Shown here one piece after another: positions 48,422 to 49,184 of a stretch of 49,184 nucleotides of DNA. Where the stretch lies: the NCBI GenBank assembly GCA_947258755.1, contig CAMYJO010000006.1, positions 94,426 through 143,609 on the forward strand, in the 5' to 3' direction. The position numbers and the translations under genes were made by a program. Each line of letters opens with the position of its first letter. The stretch's first letter is position 1. The notes beneath the pieces are model-generated. The model did no database searches, was not told where the DNA came from, and saw only the letters and a program-made list of their open reading frames with translations. Source of the DNA: an uncultured Gammaproteobacteria bacterium (GTDB lineage Bacteria > Pseudomonadota > Gammaproteobacteria > JAADHQ01).

Positions 48422-48940
48422 TTGACCAAAACCAAGCTCGACCGGTGTTGAACGGCCAAAGATCAACACAGCTACAACCAGCTTGCTCTTTTCATAATTC
48501 ACTTCTTCGACAACACCGTTGAAGTCATTAAATGGACCATCGGTAACACGGACCACTTCGCCGGGCTCGAACAGTACTTTCGGCTTCGGCTTGTCAACGC
48601 CTTCCTGCACACGCTGCAGAATCTGATTGGCTTCCTTATCGGTAATCGGCGCCGGCTTGTCACTGGTGCCGCCGATAAAACCCAATACCTTGGGCGTGTC
48701 CTTGATCAGATGCCAGGTGTCATCGTTCATTTCCATCTGTACGAGTACGTAACCGGGAAAGAACTTACGCTCACTGCGACGCTGCTGACCCTCTTTCATT
48801 TCCACAACTTCTTCAGTGGGCACGAGGATCTCACCGAAGTAGTCTTCCATTTGGTAGCGCTTGACGCGCTCAATTAGGCTCAGCTTTACCTTATTCTCAA
48901 AATTTGAATAGGCATGTACCACATACCAACGCATCGACAT
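48407..48940 (-). CDS. nusG: Transcription elongation/antitermination factor NusG
   Basis: 177 aa. The NGN domain ([34 protein letters not shown]) is followed by a C-terminal KOW domain ([19 protein letters not shown]). It links RNA polymerase with Rho or ribosomal S10. GGGAG supports the first of two close ATG codons. Four bases after secE. Confidence 0.98.
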   Translation of the reverse strand: MSMRWYVVHAYSNFENKVKLSLIERVKRYQMEDYFGEILVPTEEVVEMKEGQQRRSERKFFPGYVLVQMEMNDDTWHLIKDTPKVLGFIGGTSDKPAPITDKEANQILQRVQEGVDKPKPKVLFEPGEVVRVTDGPFNDFNGVVEEVNYEKSKLVVAVLIFGRSTPVELGFGQVEKS

Positions 48941-48944
48941 TGCA

Positions 48945-49184
48945 CTATGCTCCCTGACCGGTTAATAGCTTAACCACCCATAATAGAAAGGAATCCATGA
49001 TCCACAATATTACGCCGACCAGAATTACCATAATGATTACTATCAATGTCGTCTGCATTGTTTCTGCACGTGTTGGCCAGATAACTTTCCTGACCTCGGT
49101 GCGCGCACTACTTACAAAGCTCCACGCATTTCGGCCTCGCTCCGATTGCAAAGCTATAAATATTGCGACGCCTGCCACACCTAG
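48945..49184 (-). CDS. secE: Preprotein translocase subunit SecE (5' end outside window)
   Basis: The last 79 or so codons are present; the frame runs off the window, and the GTG at 49178 is just an internal valine. The conserved amphipathic helix and membrane segment are intact: [20 protein letters not shown] followed by [20 protein letters not shown]. SecE clamps SecY (22349). It has an upstream hydrophobic stretch, as expected for the three-segment gammaproteobacterial form. Confidence 0.95.
   Translation of the reverse strand, partial: LGVAGVAIFIALQSERGRNAWSFVSSARTEVRKVIWPTRAETMQTTLIVIIMVILVGVILWIMDSFLLWVVKLLTGQGA

Overview
The window is a gammaproteobacterial chromosome segment. Its core is one long minus-strand array of translation and transcription genes, in the order secE-nusG, rplKA, rplJL, rpoBC, then the str (rpsL-rpsG-fusA-tuf), S10, spc and alpha groups, ending at rplQ (49184 down to 19198). 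The rpoBC-str junction resembles Pseudomonas and many environmental gammaproteobacteria rather than E. coli. A Coq7 hydroxylase, a Vfr/CRP-type regulator next to an OsmC gene, and an E. coli-type SpeD also point to Gammaproteobacteria. I cannot name the genus.

Layout: 1-1600 holds tRNA-Gln(CTG), a small four-helix-bundle gene enclosed by inverted repeats, and rpsI-rplM. 1640-2420 holds a candidate small RNA and a PEGA/SHOCT lipoprotein. 2525-6007 is a compact divergent module: an ECF sigma factor and its membrane anti-sigma factor on one side, a periplasmic DsrE-like protein and an outer-membrane porin on the other. 6008-6857 is rich in REP-type inverted repeats around a thioredoxin-like ferredoxin. 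6858-10871 holds coq7, speD, a VOC protein, an OsmC protein, crp and a SAM hydrolase. 10934-15187 is an RND efflux pump with its adaptor. 15490-18939 holds three exported proteins, two of them unrecognised. 19004-19136 is a 52-bp tandem repeat next to the rplQ terminator.

The most interesting system is the divergent module. The anti-sigma factor carries a DsrE-like domain on the periplasmic side of its single membrane segment, paralogous to the free periplasmic DsrE-like protein encoded across the divergent promoter region. Each domain has one cysteine at the equivalent position. Both divergent promoters carry the same bipartite ECF-like signature (GGAATAA, 15-nt spacer, CGTCTA or CGTCTT). 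This suggests an autoregulated envelope-sensing circuit in which a DsrE-fold domain is the sensor and a DsrE-like protein plus a porin are the output.

A second theme is a dispersed repeat family. Nearly identical inverted end sequences flank the four-helix-bundle gene between tRNA-Gln and rpsI (192-634) and recur, with only 34 bp between them, between nusG and rplK (48297-48392). Both sit directly after a host gene whose stop codon lies in the loop of a perfect 12-bp hairpin.
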